Positions 1 through 9,399 of a DNA stretch of 64,000 nt are shown here, piece after piece (within the stretch, counting starts at the first letter, position 1; each line of letters begins with the position of its first letter). The position numbers were made by a program, and so were the translations under genes. A model generated the notes under the pieces. The model was not told where the DNA came from, ran no database searches, and saw only the letters and a list, made by a program, of their open reading frames with translations. The DNA is from Pictodentalium vernedei (lineage: Eukaryota; Mollusca; Scaphopoda; Dentaliida; Dentaliidae): positions 65,006,148-65,070,147 of the forward strand of contig CM062296.1 in assembly GCA_031216915.1 (NCBI GenBank), written 5' to 3'.

Positions 1-107
1 TAATTTTCATTATTTTTTTTCATTTTTTGTCTCAAAAACATAGGTTATGACCCCTCGTCAAGAATTATTTTTGCAAGTGTCGTCTGCTTTTCAGGTAAGG
101 TAAAGGG
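1..107. mobile_element. Partial piggyBac-type MITE (TTAA family, subfamily 1)
   Basis: This is the right-hand part of the element seen complete at 6270-6496 and 41972-42207. It shares the stretch around GTCTCAAAAACATAGG, the AAGTGTCGTCTGCTTTTCA segment, and the end GGTAAAGGG followed by TTAA at 108-111. One palindrome arm is missing and the left side is cut by the window edge. Confidence 0.7.
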
Positions 108-187
108 TTAAATAAGGTCAGCAAACTTGGAAGTTACCGACTTTCTAAGTTACTGACCTAATGTAGCACAATCAATCGACAAGCCTA

Positions 188-1540
188 CAGTTAAAACTGG
201 ATGTCCTTTCACAACTAGTGCAGAAAATGGGAGTGAGGTAATGTGCTCTTTACTGCAGAAGCATGAAATAGTCCGAAATAGGTGTCGGGTCGTTTCGCCC
301 TAATTACCGTTCGCCCGGATCGTTTCACCCCTATATTGGAGCGTACTGACCCGGGTATTAGGGGCGAAAGGATGATGATTTTATTTAATCTTTTACAATA
401 CTTTCAAAGTACCTTTCCACCATCAATTAACATTAAATTGCATATAACGAATACGGATACAACACACTTACCATTTTGAAAACACAAAAGCAGAAAAATA
501 AATTCCGCTACATGCTGCATTGGATGAATGTATTGGTACTATACACTGAACGAATGAATGAAAATTTTCAGCACGCCTTAGCATATTATCCATAACGATT
601 ATTAAAAAGGACAAAAATCCACCAATATGTATTTTTGAGACCCGGGCGTCATCCATCAGCCCTTAAGGGAGAGTGGATGCTAAATCCTGGCCTGCCTTCG
701 GGGGAACATATGGCGGGGTGGTGGGAGAAAAAAAAATTAAAAAGAAATTCACGCACTCACATACACGCACCCAAAAGGCCTCAATGGGCTGTTATACCTT
801 TATTCATGTGTGTATTTATTTAAAATGTACACGGGTCTCAGCCAGGAAAGCTTGTTTCAATCCTTGCTAGGTGTTTGGTGGTTTCCTGTGTATACTAACA
901 TGAAGCATGTTCCAATTCCCCCTGTACTTTTCTAGTTCATTAGCATTTAAGGGGTCATTTGCAATTATTTTTACAAAAGTGCAAGATAAATTTCTTCTTG
1001 GTAGCATTGACATGAATGACTCAAACTTACATAAACTTGTCGTGATTACAGTTATCATAGGGTTAAAATTTTCAGTTTAGTAACAATTATGATAACTGTA
1101 ATGGAAATTGTTGACTTCGGTAAATCCTTCGGGAAAAGGTACTAAAGGAAACAATTACATTGCATTACCAAAAGTAAATTTGGGGGCGAAATCAACCTCC
1201 ACCGCCTGTGGGACGAAACGACCCGGGGCGAAATGACCCTGCGGCGAATGATATTCTGGGCGAAACTACACGGGAACTTGCAATACACAAGAGCGTTTGC
1301 ATATCCAGTCGACTTTTAATATCTACTTACATGTACGTCATTACATGTATTCCAGTAGAGATTAGGAATGATGTTAATGATCTCTATTTAGTATAGAAGT
1401 ACAGAGTTGGACAGGCTGTTTTCTACAGAAATTGAGTTACGCTAATGGTGTAGTATGCCAGAGGCCAAAGTGCTCTTACGTATCGCGTTATTTCTTGAAA
1501 ATAGTGCACGATACAGTCATAGGACTTCTAGTTTCAATTG
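188..1540. mobile_element. TA-flanked element with Tc1/mariner-MITE-like ends, 1353 bp
   Basis: The left end begins CAGTTAAAACTGGATGTCC after TA (186-187). The right end finishes GGACTTCTAGTTTCAATTG before TA (1541-1542). These ends resemble the inverted repeats of the 314-bp MITEs elsewhere in the window, but the interior does not match them. The length is close to that of autonomous Tc1/mariner elements, yet no transposase reading frame is visible and only short shadows occur. Either this is a decayed relative, or two unrelated end fragments happen to face each other. Confidence 0.4.
283..1272. mobile_element. Element with inverted, repeated GGGCGAAACGACC-type ends
   Basis: The left side (283-372) carries several copies of a motif like GGTCGTTTCGCCC. 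The right side (1183-1268) carries the same motif in inverted orientation (ACGAAACGACCCGGGGCGAA). Such inverted clusters suggest a non-autonomous DNA transposon nested in the 188-1540 element. Exact ends and target duplication are not resolved, and the superfamily is not assigned. Confidence 0.4.
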
Positions 1541-1542
1541 TA

Positions 1543-2257
1543 TGCCACTGTGGTTACGTATTTAGAACACAAGATGGAAAGAAACCGTCAGTTTGATCAG
1601 ATTAGGATTGACAAAACTCTACCATGTGGCTTTATATATCAACGTTATTGGCCATTATTATTATGTGCAGTTTATGGATTAGTTTTAGATTCTGACATTC
1701 TGTATGTTTACCACAGTTTGAATACAATCATGAGTCACAAATAGAAACGTATCTCTGTAGAGTTGGTTGGTTTACTGATTCACAATATTTGGCATTCAAT
1801 TCACTCTCAATTATCGACGCGTCTGCATTTGATTACAGGCAAGAAATCGCCATTGCGTCGAATAATTATTTTAATATTACCTTAATACGAGGTATGAGTT
1901 GACATTTAACGCTTTAAATATATTCAAAGGAACACACACACACAAAGCAAAGAGTAAACAATTTCGTTGGCAAAGAGAACGCGCATGTGTTGGTAGCGGT
2001 GCCTAGTAAAAGACGAAACATGTATAATAACTGTCTGGGTAACTGGTCTCAGCCGAACGGAAATCAGCACCTACCGAGTGTGGGAAATATAACCGAGTGT
2101 GGATTATGTATCCAGGAAGGTAGATATCACAAGGTTTCAAGCAAACACTTGGTATATAATTAATAATGACTACTAAGTGACACCGTCGTGTCTTGACAGA
2201 CATGCATTTGTCTGTCAGCTATTCAAAGAGAATATACATATAGAATAAAGTTTTTGT
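1543..2257. other. Unassigned AT-rich sequence
   Basis: No convincing gene or repeat was recognised. A short (AC)n tract lies near 1933-1943. The reading frames here are short and have no recognisable motifs. Confidence 0.5.
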
Positions 2258-2373
2258 GTTTTCAAGTAAAAAAATTATTCTACGAGTAGGATTCAGATCT
2301 GAAACCGACGAGTCTCTGGCGAGTCGGTTTCATTCTTAATCCTACGAGCAGAATAAATTATTTTCTTGAAAAC
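2258..2373. repeat. Long imperfect palindrome (MITE-like)
   Basis: The left arm starts GTTTTCAAGTAAAAAAATTA and the right arm ends with its near reverse complement, finishing TTTTCTTGAAAAC. The inner parts carry GAAACCGACGAGTC and GACTCG..GGTTTC-type complements. The arms are about 50 bp around a short loop, consistent with a palindromic MITE. No target duplication could be fixed. Confidence 0.6.
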
Positions 2374-2421
2374 ATTCTACTTTTATTTTATTTATCCCAT
2401 AAATCATTTACAGTGCAGTCG

Positions 2422-2706
2422 CCAGTGGCGGCGCCAGAACGTTTTTGGTGGGGGGGGGGGGGGGGGGGGGGCAACTAGGGGGCAGACTCCCATGAAGGGG
2501 GGCAAATACGTAAAGGATCATATCATTACTTTGTTATGAGGTAGTCCAAACTTGGACCCAAAGTTCGTAATATACTTTTTTGGTTTGGTACGTCCTGTGG
2601 ACGTACCAAACCAAAAAATTATATTACGGACTTTAGGTCCAAGTTTCGACTAAATGTAATGGTAATTAGCGGTCCTCCTTTCAAAAAATCCTGGATCCGC
2701 GTCTGG
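2422..2706. mobile_element. Small element with CCAGnnGCGGnnCCAG terminal inverted repeats
   Basis: The left end reads CCAGTGGCGGCGCCAGAA and the right end in reverse complement reads CCAGACGCGGATCCAGGA, 13 of 18 positions identical. Inside are a run of about 22 G (2450-2471) and a second long palindrome at 2548-2646. It looks like a short non-autonomous DNA transposon. The family is not assigned. Confidence 0.45.
2548..2646. repeat. Long palindrome inside the 2422-2706 element
   Basis: The arms AAACTTGGACCCAAAGTTCG and, complementary on the right, ACTTTAGGTCCAAGTTT flank a perfect inner hairpin built on TTGGTTTGGTACGTCC around a GTCCTGTGGAC-type turn. It is almost fully self-complementary over 99 bp. 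It is either a separate nested MITE or the core of the surrounding element. Confidence 0.6.
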
Positions 2707-2723
2707 TGGGTCTGTGCGTGTGT

Positions 2724-2765
<42 letters not shown>

Positions 2766-3635
2766 CTCCTAATGCCCGTCTGTCATAATGCGAAATCCAT
2801 GATTTTTTTTAGACAAGGGATATGGATAGACATGCCTTTGTTGGCTCATAACTTAATTATAACTTATAAGTATCTGCATCCGAGTCTTTAAATCTCTACT
2901 GCCTGGATGTGTTCATCAGCTAGCCTGAGGCTTTGGGCTAAGTGTGTATGGGAAACTATTGGGAATAAAAAAAGAGAGGGGTGTGTGTGTGTGTGAGAGA
3001 GAGTGACTGAATGTGTTTGTGTGTGAGGGTGGATGGAAATGCATGCGAGATGATTGGGGGGGGGGCAACTGGGGGGGCAAAGCCTTCGTTTGGGGGGGGG
3101 GGGGGTCCAATTCGATCGACAAGCAAAACTGCTAAAAATAAACAAGGCGCAGTGATACGTTTCTGACAATTCCCCTACAAACTTGAGCTAGTTGCAAAAA
3201 TACTTTATTAAATGAACAATGCTTATCTGTCTCATTTTCGTTGTTTATTATTGTTGTTTTTGCCATCGTCGATTCAACTTGAGTTTTATAAACAAAGCAG
3301 ACGACACGAGCATTTATTTATTTATACTTTACTAATTTAGCAAATGAAACATCACTCATCATGCCCTCGGCTTTCACAATCGAACTTGTATGCTTTTCAG
3401 CGCTTGGTTTCGAATGATTTACTTTGTGTTTTCTTTGTTAATTGTTGTTCGTTTTATTGTTAAGCAGAGTGGAAATGTGTCATATATTCTAAAACTAAAC
3501 ATTTCAGCGACGGTCAACCTTTGATAAACGTCGGCTCATTTTAATTTAAACAATATTTTTTCAATATTTGATAAGCAAATACATTTCACAATAATAGTTG
3601 AGTAACAGAAATCAGAACAACACAAGATACAGTAC
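2707..3635. repeat. Low-complexity stretch: (GA)n, (GT)n and poly-G tracts; otherwise unassigned
   Basis: A (GA)n tract occupies about 2724-2765 and (GT)n/(GA)n tracts lie at 2980-3002. G runs sit around 3055-3110, with a GGGGGCAACTGGGGGG motif resembling the one inside the 2422-2706 element. From 3120 to 3635 I see AT-rich sequence with no gene or repeat that I recognise. Confidence 0.6.
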
Positions 3636-3637
3636 TA

Positions 3638-3951
3638 CAGTTAAAACTAGAAGTCCTGTCATGAAATGCGCACAAATAGCACGTTGATATGCGCGTTAAT
3701 GTACGCGTTAAGGCCCAAGTAAAGCTATCAAATTCTGTACATATGGCCTGTGCAAAGGCAATGTTTCAGCCAATGGACCTCCGGGTAACCCGGAGGTCCA
3801 TTAGCAGAAACATTGCATGTGTTTGCTATGAGTAACCAAGAGAACCTGCCGTACTTTGGATGCCATTCGATATGGCAATTGCGCGCAATTCCAACGCGCA
3901 ATTAAGCCTAGATAAGCGCACTATTCGTGACAGGACTTCTAGTTTTAACTG
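3638..3951 (-). mobile_element. Tc1/mariner-type MITE, 314 bp, copy 1
   Basis: Terminal inverted repeats of at least 24 bp begin CAGTTAAAACTAGAAGTCC and end with the complement, with TA on both sides (3636-3637 and 3952-3953). A central hairpin is formed by CCAATGGACCTCCGGG and its complement. CAGT ends and a TA target are typical of Tc1/mariner. There is no transposase. The orientation is opposite to the copies at 11397, 19914, 27831 and 37833. A 77-residue frame across its right half is a shadow. Confidence 0.9.
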
Positions 3952-3953
3952 TA

Positions 3954-4314
3954 GTATTATATACGAAACAAGTAAAGGCAAGGAAATTAATTGCTCTGTA
4001 AAAGAGGGATTTGACGGGAAGTTTAAAGCTTATGTAGGTCGTCTCACCAACAGTTTTAAAAATTACGGCTCATCTTGTCTTCCACAAACATAAAACAGGT
4101 CATGACAGCACAAATGCGGTAGAGATCAGAGGTCAACAAGTCAGTCTCTACTATGGAAATAAATCCTTTCAGTGTTAAACATACGGGAACAATTTATCAC
4201 CCCACTAGCAGCTCTACGAGGTGAATAAAGCAAAAATGTATCCAAGACTTTTATTGTTCGAATAAATGTCCATTTATGGGATAAAAGAACTTACTGGAGG
4301 AAAAATCATTGGCA
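3954..4314. other. Unassigned sequence
   Basis: No gene or recognised repeat. The reading frame that runs out of the adjacent MITE to 4093 has no recognisable domain. Confidence 0.4.
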
Positions 4315-4545
4315 CCATTAAAGTCTGTTTGTTTATTGGCAGTTTAACAGCCCTTCAACAGCCTGGTGGAGAAAACCAGAGTATCCAGACAGAACCACCG
4401 AGCAGCGGGGAGAAACTATCAGCTTCTTCAACTCACTCGTTCGCCACAAGCATCATTAGAGCGGCTGAACGCAAGTGAGCTATCGACATATAGTACACTT
4501 TAGTACACAGCGCCACCGCACACCCACGGGACAATCGGGATTAAG
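4315..4545 (-). repeat. SINE-like fragment, minus orientation
   Basis: The stretch around TTTATTGGCAGTTTAACAGC, followed by GAACCACCGAGCA and later CAGCGCCACC and CGGGATTAAG, is shared in part with the SINE-like copies at 17690-18045 and 13590-13742. No intact tRNA-like head is visible here, so this is a body fragment. Confidence 0.4.
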
Positions 4546-4629
4546 TTTCCTACCCAAGAACACAACGTACTTACTGCTATTTAGTATCGGTCTATTGACC
4601 TTCCGGTTTATAGTGCAATGATTTGGCCA

Positions 4630-4985
4630 CATCATTAGTGGTGTAGTTTAAATTGAATAAAGCATCATGTCTAGTGTCAATTTTTGTTTGTTTGCGTATA
4701 TTAGGAATCGTTTGCAATTTTCCACGTACTTCGCATGCAGCTAGATGTTCCGCATTCCGTTTTGCCCCCCTTCAGCAATTATACCTTTAGATCGTGATGG
4801 TATATACCAAATGGTAGAGTCTATAATACTCTATATTCCTTACATGGGGGAAGACCAATCAATATTTTCAACGTGCAGCCTTGGGGCAGCACGTTGAAAA
4901 TCTTGATTGACCTACCATACAAATTCAGTGATCAACAATCTACTTTATAGAGATCGCAGGGAGCTCTATAGGTAGCACACATGCG
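4630..4985. repeat. Dispersed repeat, copy A (pair with 6728-7117), with a central hairpin
   Basis: It matches 6728-7117 along nearly its whole length: GTGTCAATTTTTGTTTG, CCGCATTC.GTTTTGC, GAAGACCAATCAATATTTTC, TACCATACAAATTC and CTCTATAGGTA are shared. A hairpin at about 4849-4912 pairs AATCAATATTTTCAACGTGC with GCACGTTGAAAATCTTGATT. Confidence 0.65.
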
Positions 4986-5234
4986 TATGTAGAGAAACAC
5001 ACAATTTCCAATGAAACAGTATATCTAACAAACTGCAAATTGTGTTTTCCAGTTTGCCCATCGGGGACGGCCATTTGTTTGGTTCGATATTAAATTCTGT
5101 GATAGCTGAAAATAAAAATAGCAACAAAAACAAGAGATTGCACCGTGTGTTCGCCGCGTCAATCTGAATAAATGACGTTATTATTTCTTTTAACTTGACC
5201 ATTGGCTTCCTAGAATTCAGCATTAAATTGATTT

Positions 5235-5654
5235 TTGATACTTGAAAATTTTACAAATCCTACTTTTGACCACGAATCTTTTCTCGTTTGGTTTACTGAC
5301 AGTAATATAGTATCAAAAGTTGACAAAACTACCGGCGGTATGAAGAATCCTTTTCTTTCAATTGTTCAATACTGTAGAGTCCTTTGCTACTGCGATCTCG
5401 TTCGCTTGGAAATGCTGTATAAGTTAAAACACGGCCTGATGGTGAAGAGTGATGATGAGCAACTTACCTCGATAACAAAAAAACCCCGCAACTCACATTG
5501 TGAAAGTCTCCAAATCCCTTCCTGTAAGGCAACTTACAGGAAAAAGAGTTTTTATCCCCGGGCGATTAAGGATTGGAATGGTCTACCCCATAGTGTTATG
5601 GCTGCAAAAACAGTGGAGTCTTTTAAGACTCGGCTGGCCTGCATCCACTCTTAG
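5235..5654 (+). pseudogene. C-terminal fragment of a LINE reverse-transcriptase polyprotein
   Basis: The frame encodes 139 residues. From about residue 50 it reads like the C-terminal tail of LINE ORF2 proteins: a LxMLYKLKHGL segment, a variable stretch, then a SFYPRAIKDWNGLP segment and FKTRL close to the stop. These are familiar in Jockey/CR1/Rex-like polyproteins. The reverse-transcriptase core is absent, so this is a 5'-truncated copy. The first 50 residues have no recognisable homology and may be pre-insertion sequence that happens to be open. The 3' untranslated region continues to about 6076, where three GTTGAA units form the tail; it is interrupted by the MITE at 5724-5964. The clade is not fixed. 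Confidence 0.7.
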
Positions 5655-6076
5655 TCCCTCCATGCTTATAACTAAATAACAGTGTCCCACTCTCATCCCC
5701 CTCCCCTTTCTATCACCCTTTAACCCTTTACCCAACGCAGACGATATCAAAATTTATTGTTTTAAATATAATGTTTTCAAATTTTTCAAAAAATTTCAAC
5801 AAAACCATATCATGTGACCCCTCGTTGGAACGAGCTCGACGAGCTCGTTCCAACGAGGGGTCACATGATATGGTTTTGTTGAAATTTTTTGAAAAATAAT
5901 ATTTTTTTAACTGCTGAATTTGCACATTACGCGGGCGGATGCGGGCGATTCGTTGGGTAAGGGGTTAAACCTCTTTTCTTTACTTTATACTAAAACTGCG
6001 CACTCCAAACACCCTGACAGAATCACCAACAAGTTGACGATGGTCAAAAGTTGAAGTTGAAGTTGAAGATCTAACC
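5655..6076 (+). mobile_element. LINE 3' UTR and (GTTGAA)n tail, split by a MITE
   Basis: After the stop codon the 3' untranslated region runs to 5719 and resumes at 5969 after the inserted TTAA-type element. It ends with GTTGAAGTTGAAGTTGAAG at about 6049-6068. A short terminal hexamer repeat is common at LINE 3' ends. Confidence 0.55.
5724..5964. mobile_element. piggyBac-type MITE (TTAA family, subfamily 2), copy 1
   Basis: TTAA lies at 5720-5723 and 5965-5968. The ends read CCCTTTACCCAACG and CGTTGGGTAAGGGG. The core is a long palindrome centred on GGAACGAGCTCGACGAGCTC, with arms reading through ACCATATCATGTGACCCCTC. A TTAA target and CCC..GGG ends fit piggyBac. No transposase is present. 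It sits inside the LINE 3' untranslated region, so it inserted later than the LINE. Confidence 0.85.
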
Positions 6077-6269
6077 GAATTCATGTTTATAGTCCAATGC
6101 TTTATTAGTTTCCAAAGTGTGATTTACTGGGATTTCCGGATTTGATTATAAACGATAACTTCACAAGTGGATTATGAAATCAACAATATTGTGTCATGTA
6201 TCCGTGTGCGCAAACGAAGACGCTTTGCTGGGGGTGTAATGGGGACTTCATTATTTTTTCTATTTTTAA

Positions 6270-6496
6270 CCCTTTACCTGTCATGAAAGATAGACGACAC
6301 TTGCAAAAAAAAAAAATATTGTTGAATAACTATTATTTTTCATTTCTTGTCTCAAAAGCATAGGTTATGACCCCTCATTGGAACGAGCTCGACGAAATCG
6401 TTCCAATGAGGGGTCATAACCTATGTTTTAGAGACAAAACATTGGAAATTTTTTAAAATAACGCTGGCCGTTTTGGCCGTTACGTTAGGTAAAGGG
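6270..6496. mobile_element. piggyBac-type MITE (TTAA family, subfamily 1), copy 2
   Basis: TTAA lies at 6266-6269 and 6497-6500, with ends CCCTTTACC and GGTAAAGGG. The palindromic core reads CATAGGTTATGACCCCTCAT, GGAACGAGCTCG, then the complement. The flanks include GACGACACTTGC on the left and GGCCGTTTTGGCCGTTACG on the right, as in the copy at 41972-42207. Confidence 0.85.
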
Positions 6497-6537
6497 TTAA
6501 ATAATATAATTATCGTTAATAATGAAAAGTAATAAAC

Positions 6538-6697
6538 AGAGTAATCGATTGACTGGACTGGTTACGTGAAATAATTCACTCGAGGCGAGGGAACATATTG
6601 TGAAACACTCGTGCACATTCGCGCACTCGTGTTCGTACAACGTCCCTCACCTTTCATGAATTATCTCTCGTAACAAGTCCAGTCAAGCGATTACTCT
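6538..6697. repeat. Palindromic MITE-like repeat
   Basis: The left arm AGAGTAATCGATTGACTGGA pairs with TCCAGTCAAGCGATTACTCT on the right. The inner GTTACGTGAAATAATTCA pairs imperfectly with TGAATTATCTCTCGTAAC. Total length is 160 bp. No coding content. Confidence 0.6.
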
Positions 6698-6727
6698 CTT
6701 TTCAGCTGCAGAGCCAGCGCCCCCGGC

Positions 6728-7117
6728 GTCATCAATGGTGTAGTTTTAAAATTGAATAAAACATTTTCTCGACAACCGGGAGGTCTAGTGTCAATTTTTG
6801 TTTGTTTGCGTATATTAAGAATTGTTTGCTATTTTCCACGCACTCCAAATGCACTAGATGTACCGCATTCTGTTTTGCATCTTTCCGTAATTAACCCTTT
6901 TGGTAGTGATTAACCGTTTGGGCCATGCTATTACAACCCATCAACTGATAGAGGCCATATTCCTTATCTGAAGGAAGACCAATCAATATTTTCAACGTGA
7001 TTTTCAACGTGCAGCCTTGCACGTTGAAAATCTTGATTGATCTACCATACAAATTCGGTGATCAACAATCTACTTTATATAGAACGCAGTGACCTCTATA
7101 GGTAACACACATGTAAA
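6728..7117. repeat. Dispersed repeat, copy B (pair with 4630-4985), with a central hairpin
   Basis: It is a diverged direct copy of 4630-4985, about 2.1 kb away. Its hairpin (about 6983-7043) has an extra repeat of ATTTTCAACGTG. A related hairpin without the full body lies at 7130-7215. The same hairpin motif is also found in the TTAA-flanked element at 28983-29193, so all may derive from one family. Confidence 0.6.
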
Positions 7118-7225
7118 GCCCCTATTCCCCACTTGGGGGAAGACCTATCCACAAACTCAACGTGCAGCCTATCAATCAACATTTGGTGTTGCACGTTGAA
7201 AATGTTGATTGACGACCATACATAT

Positions 7226-7555
7226 CCAGTGAGCAACAACCTACTTTATAAATTCAGGCCGTATCACTATCCTGACCGGGAAAAATGGCCTTTCTTTAAG
7301 TCATTGTCTTACTCTACGAACCCGTAAGCACAAATTGTTTGTGTCATTCTCTTACAATTTTAAGTCATTTTCTTCAGTTGTAAGAAATATATTCAGTGAG
7401 CAACAATGTACTTTATAAATTCAGGTCGTATCACGATCCTGGCCGGGAAAAGCGGCCTTTCGGGCTCCACGTGTTAAGTCACTAGATTACTCAACGAACT
7501 TGTAAACACAGACTATTTGTACCATCCTCATACAATTATATTATCATCTTCCTTT
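7226..7555. repeat. Tandem duplication of about 165 bp
   Basis: Two adjacent, diverged units each contain CAGTGAGCAACAA, ACTTTATAAATTCAGG and CGTATCAC.ATCCTG, a CCGGGAAAA motif, a TAAGTCA block and CATAC/TTACAATT near the end. The first is about 7226-7386 and the second about 7394-7555. No coding function is seen. Confidence 0.55.
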
Positions 7556-7724
7556 TCATCTGTAACAAACATAATCAATGGTTAATATAGTTATAATCAA
7601 TTAATCGATTATCAATTCTGTTTTAGACTAATGCCACTCAACACTGCAGCTGATATAAGAAGAAGACATAGAAGCACTAGACGTACTGTGGGTGCCGGCG
7701 AATTGTATTTTGTCTTTGCCCAGT

Positions 7725-9335
7725 TTAGACATTTTCAAAAAGGGTTTGAATCGCAAATTCGGCAATATCTTTTCTCATTAATTTTCCATTAATATTAACT
7801 GGAAAGGAATCCATGAACACAACATATTTTGGTTTGTAGTCCACCCCATCAATCAAGCCATCAAATAACTGTAAAAGAGCATCTTGTGACACAGTTTGTC
7901 CACGTTTTAAGATAACACGTGCACAGATTTCTTCATCGTGTATTTCATCAGGTACCGGAACAATAACAACATCTTCAATCTGTGGTATATTAAGTTCCAT
8001 GATAAGGTTTTCTATTTCTGTCACGCTGTTTGTTACCGTATCACGAGTCACACTCTCTCCGCTCCTGCCAATGACAAACAATTTATTGCTTTCGGAAATA
8101 TAACCTACATCTCCTGTATCATACCACTTGGAAGGAGATAATACCTTTTTTGTCATTTCTGCATCACTATAATATCCCTGAAATTGCTTTTCACTACGGA
8201 TAAAGATCCTGCCTTTTGTACCCCTGCTCACCACTTTATTCGAATCGTCTGTAATTTTAATTTCAACGCCAGGGACGGCATAACCACCAATGTTATCTTC
8301 TAAATCCATCCCCTTTACGATTTGAATCATACTCACACCTCCGTTTTCCAAAGTTCCATATGCACACAATAGACAATTAACAAATTCCAGAAAAACTTGA
8401 AATTTTTTCTTGATTGGTGTTCCGCTTAGCCCTACTATGTCAACACAGGGTGGAAAATGAAAGTTGTCATTCAAAATACGTTTCAATACGTCAGTGGTTA
8501 AACCGATCAAAGAACACGACTCGCTTTCAATGACGTGCAAGTGTCTTTCGATGGTTATCATTGATTGTTCTCCAGAAATAGTGACTCTTGGTACGCCACT
8601 AAAAATCTGTGCAATCGGCGAGCCTCCGAACCATGAAAACTCTGCATTAGAATACATCTTACAGGACTCTTTGGACCAATGACCAAACATCTTTTGTAAA
8701 TTCAAATGAGAATGGGGAATTAACTTAGGACGCCCCGTTGTTCCGGATGACCGCATAATCAGAGCAATGTCATCAGGATCGATAGTGGCGTTACATACCG
8801 AATTCTTATCTACGGACACATTTACCATCTTTCTGTAACTTAACAGGACTCCATCGTCACTATCTATATCTGTAGATACGGCGAACTTGAATTTGGATGA
8901 ATCTTGTTCTACAAGCCCTTTCACGATATCACGTAAACTCGGGCTTCCGCCTGAGAAGAACATTGCGACAGCATGTGTTTTCTCTACAATGTAATTTACA
9001 TCTGCCACATCTTTTCGTACAATGTAACTACTCACGGGAATTGCACCAATAGTCATCAGTCCGAATACTATTATCAGCCAATCCGTAGAATTAGATAAAC
9101 GTATGATGACTTTATCACCCTTTTGTATACCAAGTGACGTCAAAACTCGCGAAAATTCCACACTTTTCCAGTACAACTCAGAAAATGTAATACTTTCCCT
9201 TTGTCCACTTAGTGAGTAGAAGATGAATATTTCTTTGTTTGGATGTAATTCCGCTTGCTCCTTCAGTTTATCTGGTATTGTTAAATACTGAACAGGGAAA
9301 TTTCCAGGAGAGTTCACATAGCTGAGTTGATCCAT
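7725..9335 (-). CDS. AMP-binding acyl-CoA synthetase-like enzyme, intronless coding region
   Basis: This is a complete 536-residue reading frame, close to the usual 530-600 residues of the ANL (acyl-CoA synthetase/luciferase) superfamily. Members activate a carboxylic acid with ATP to an acyl-adenylate and usually pass it to CoA. The phosphate-binding loop SSGTTGRPK is at residues 196-204, a YGTLENG version of motif A5 at 326-332, YDTGD (A7) at 405-409, GRSGE at the start of the hinge motif A8 at 423-427, and NGKLMRK with the candidate catalytic lysine (K518) at 516-522. A5 normally ends in TE, but Leu replaces Thr here. A8 lacks the usual KD and Gly residues, so activity is uncertain. No signal peptide or membrane segment is evident. 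The chosen ATG has A at -3 and G at +4. An acceptor-like TTTTACAG lies 17 bases upstream, hinting at a noncoding first exon. The stop is TAA. The substrate cannot be told from sequence. It is the only intact conventional gene here. Confidence 0.88.
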   Translation of the reverse strand: MDQLSYVNSPGNFPVQYLTIPDKLKEQAELHPNKEIFIFYSLSGQRESITFSELYWKSVEFSRVLTSLGIQKGDKVIIRLSNSTDWLIIVFGLMTIGAIPVSSYIVRKDVADVNYIVEKTHAVAMFFSGGSPSLRDIVKGLVEQDSSKFKFAVSTDIDSDDGVLLSYRKMVNVSVDKNSVCNATIDPDDIALIMRSSGTTGRPKLIPHSHLNLQKMFGHWSKESCKMYSNAEFSWFGGSPIAQIFSGVPRVTISGEQSMITIERHLHVIESESCSLIGLTTDVLKRILNDNFHFPPCVDIVGLSGTPIKKKFQVFLEFVNCLLCAYGTLENGGVSMIQIVKGMDLEDNIGGYAVPGVEIKITDDSNKVVSRGTKGRIFIRSEKQFQGYYSDAEMTKKVLSPSKWYDTGDVGYISESNKLFVIGRSGESVTRDTVTNSVTEIENLIMELNIPQIEDVVIVPVPDEIHDEEICARVILKRGQTVSQDALLQLFDGLIDGVDYKPKYVVFMDSFPVNINGKLMRKDIAEFAIQTLFENV

Positions 9336-9352
9336 CCTTTGTCAACCTTAAG

Positions 9353-9370
9353 CTGTAAAATATATTGAGA
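9353..9370 (-). promoter_or_regulatory. Candidate 3' splice site upstream of the acyl-CoA synthetase-like start
   Basis: On the minus strand the bases before the coding exon read CTCAATATATTTTACAG, then CTTAAGG and the ATG region. A T-rich run ending in CAG fits a 3' splice site, which would place the transcription start further upstream (higher coordinates), possibly within the 9400-10477 duplication. This is inference; no promoter was identified. Confidence 0.35.
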
Positions 9371-9399
9371 AAAAAATCAGCCATATAAAACAGTTCCTA

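Noticed and set aside
3860..4093. Conserved small protein (MPFDMAIARNSNAQLSL), also at 27665-27931
   Set aside because: Both frames are read through copies of the same 314-bp MITE. The similarity is that of the repeat, not of a protein family.
7938..8682. Plus-strand frames antisense to the acyl-CoA synthetase-like gene
   Set aside because: They are shadows of the minus-strand coding sequence.
7725..9335. Firefly-type luciferase
   Set aside because: Only the general ANL superfamily motifs are shared. No C-terminal peroxisomal SKL-type signal is present (it ends FENV), and substrate cannot be inferred.
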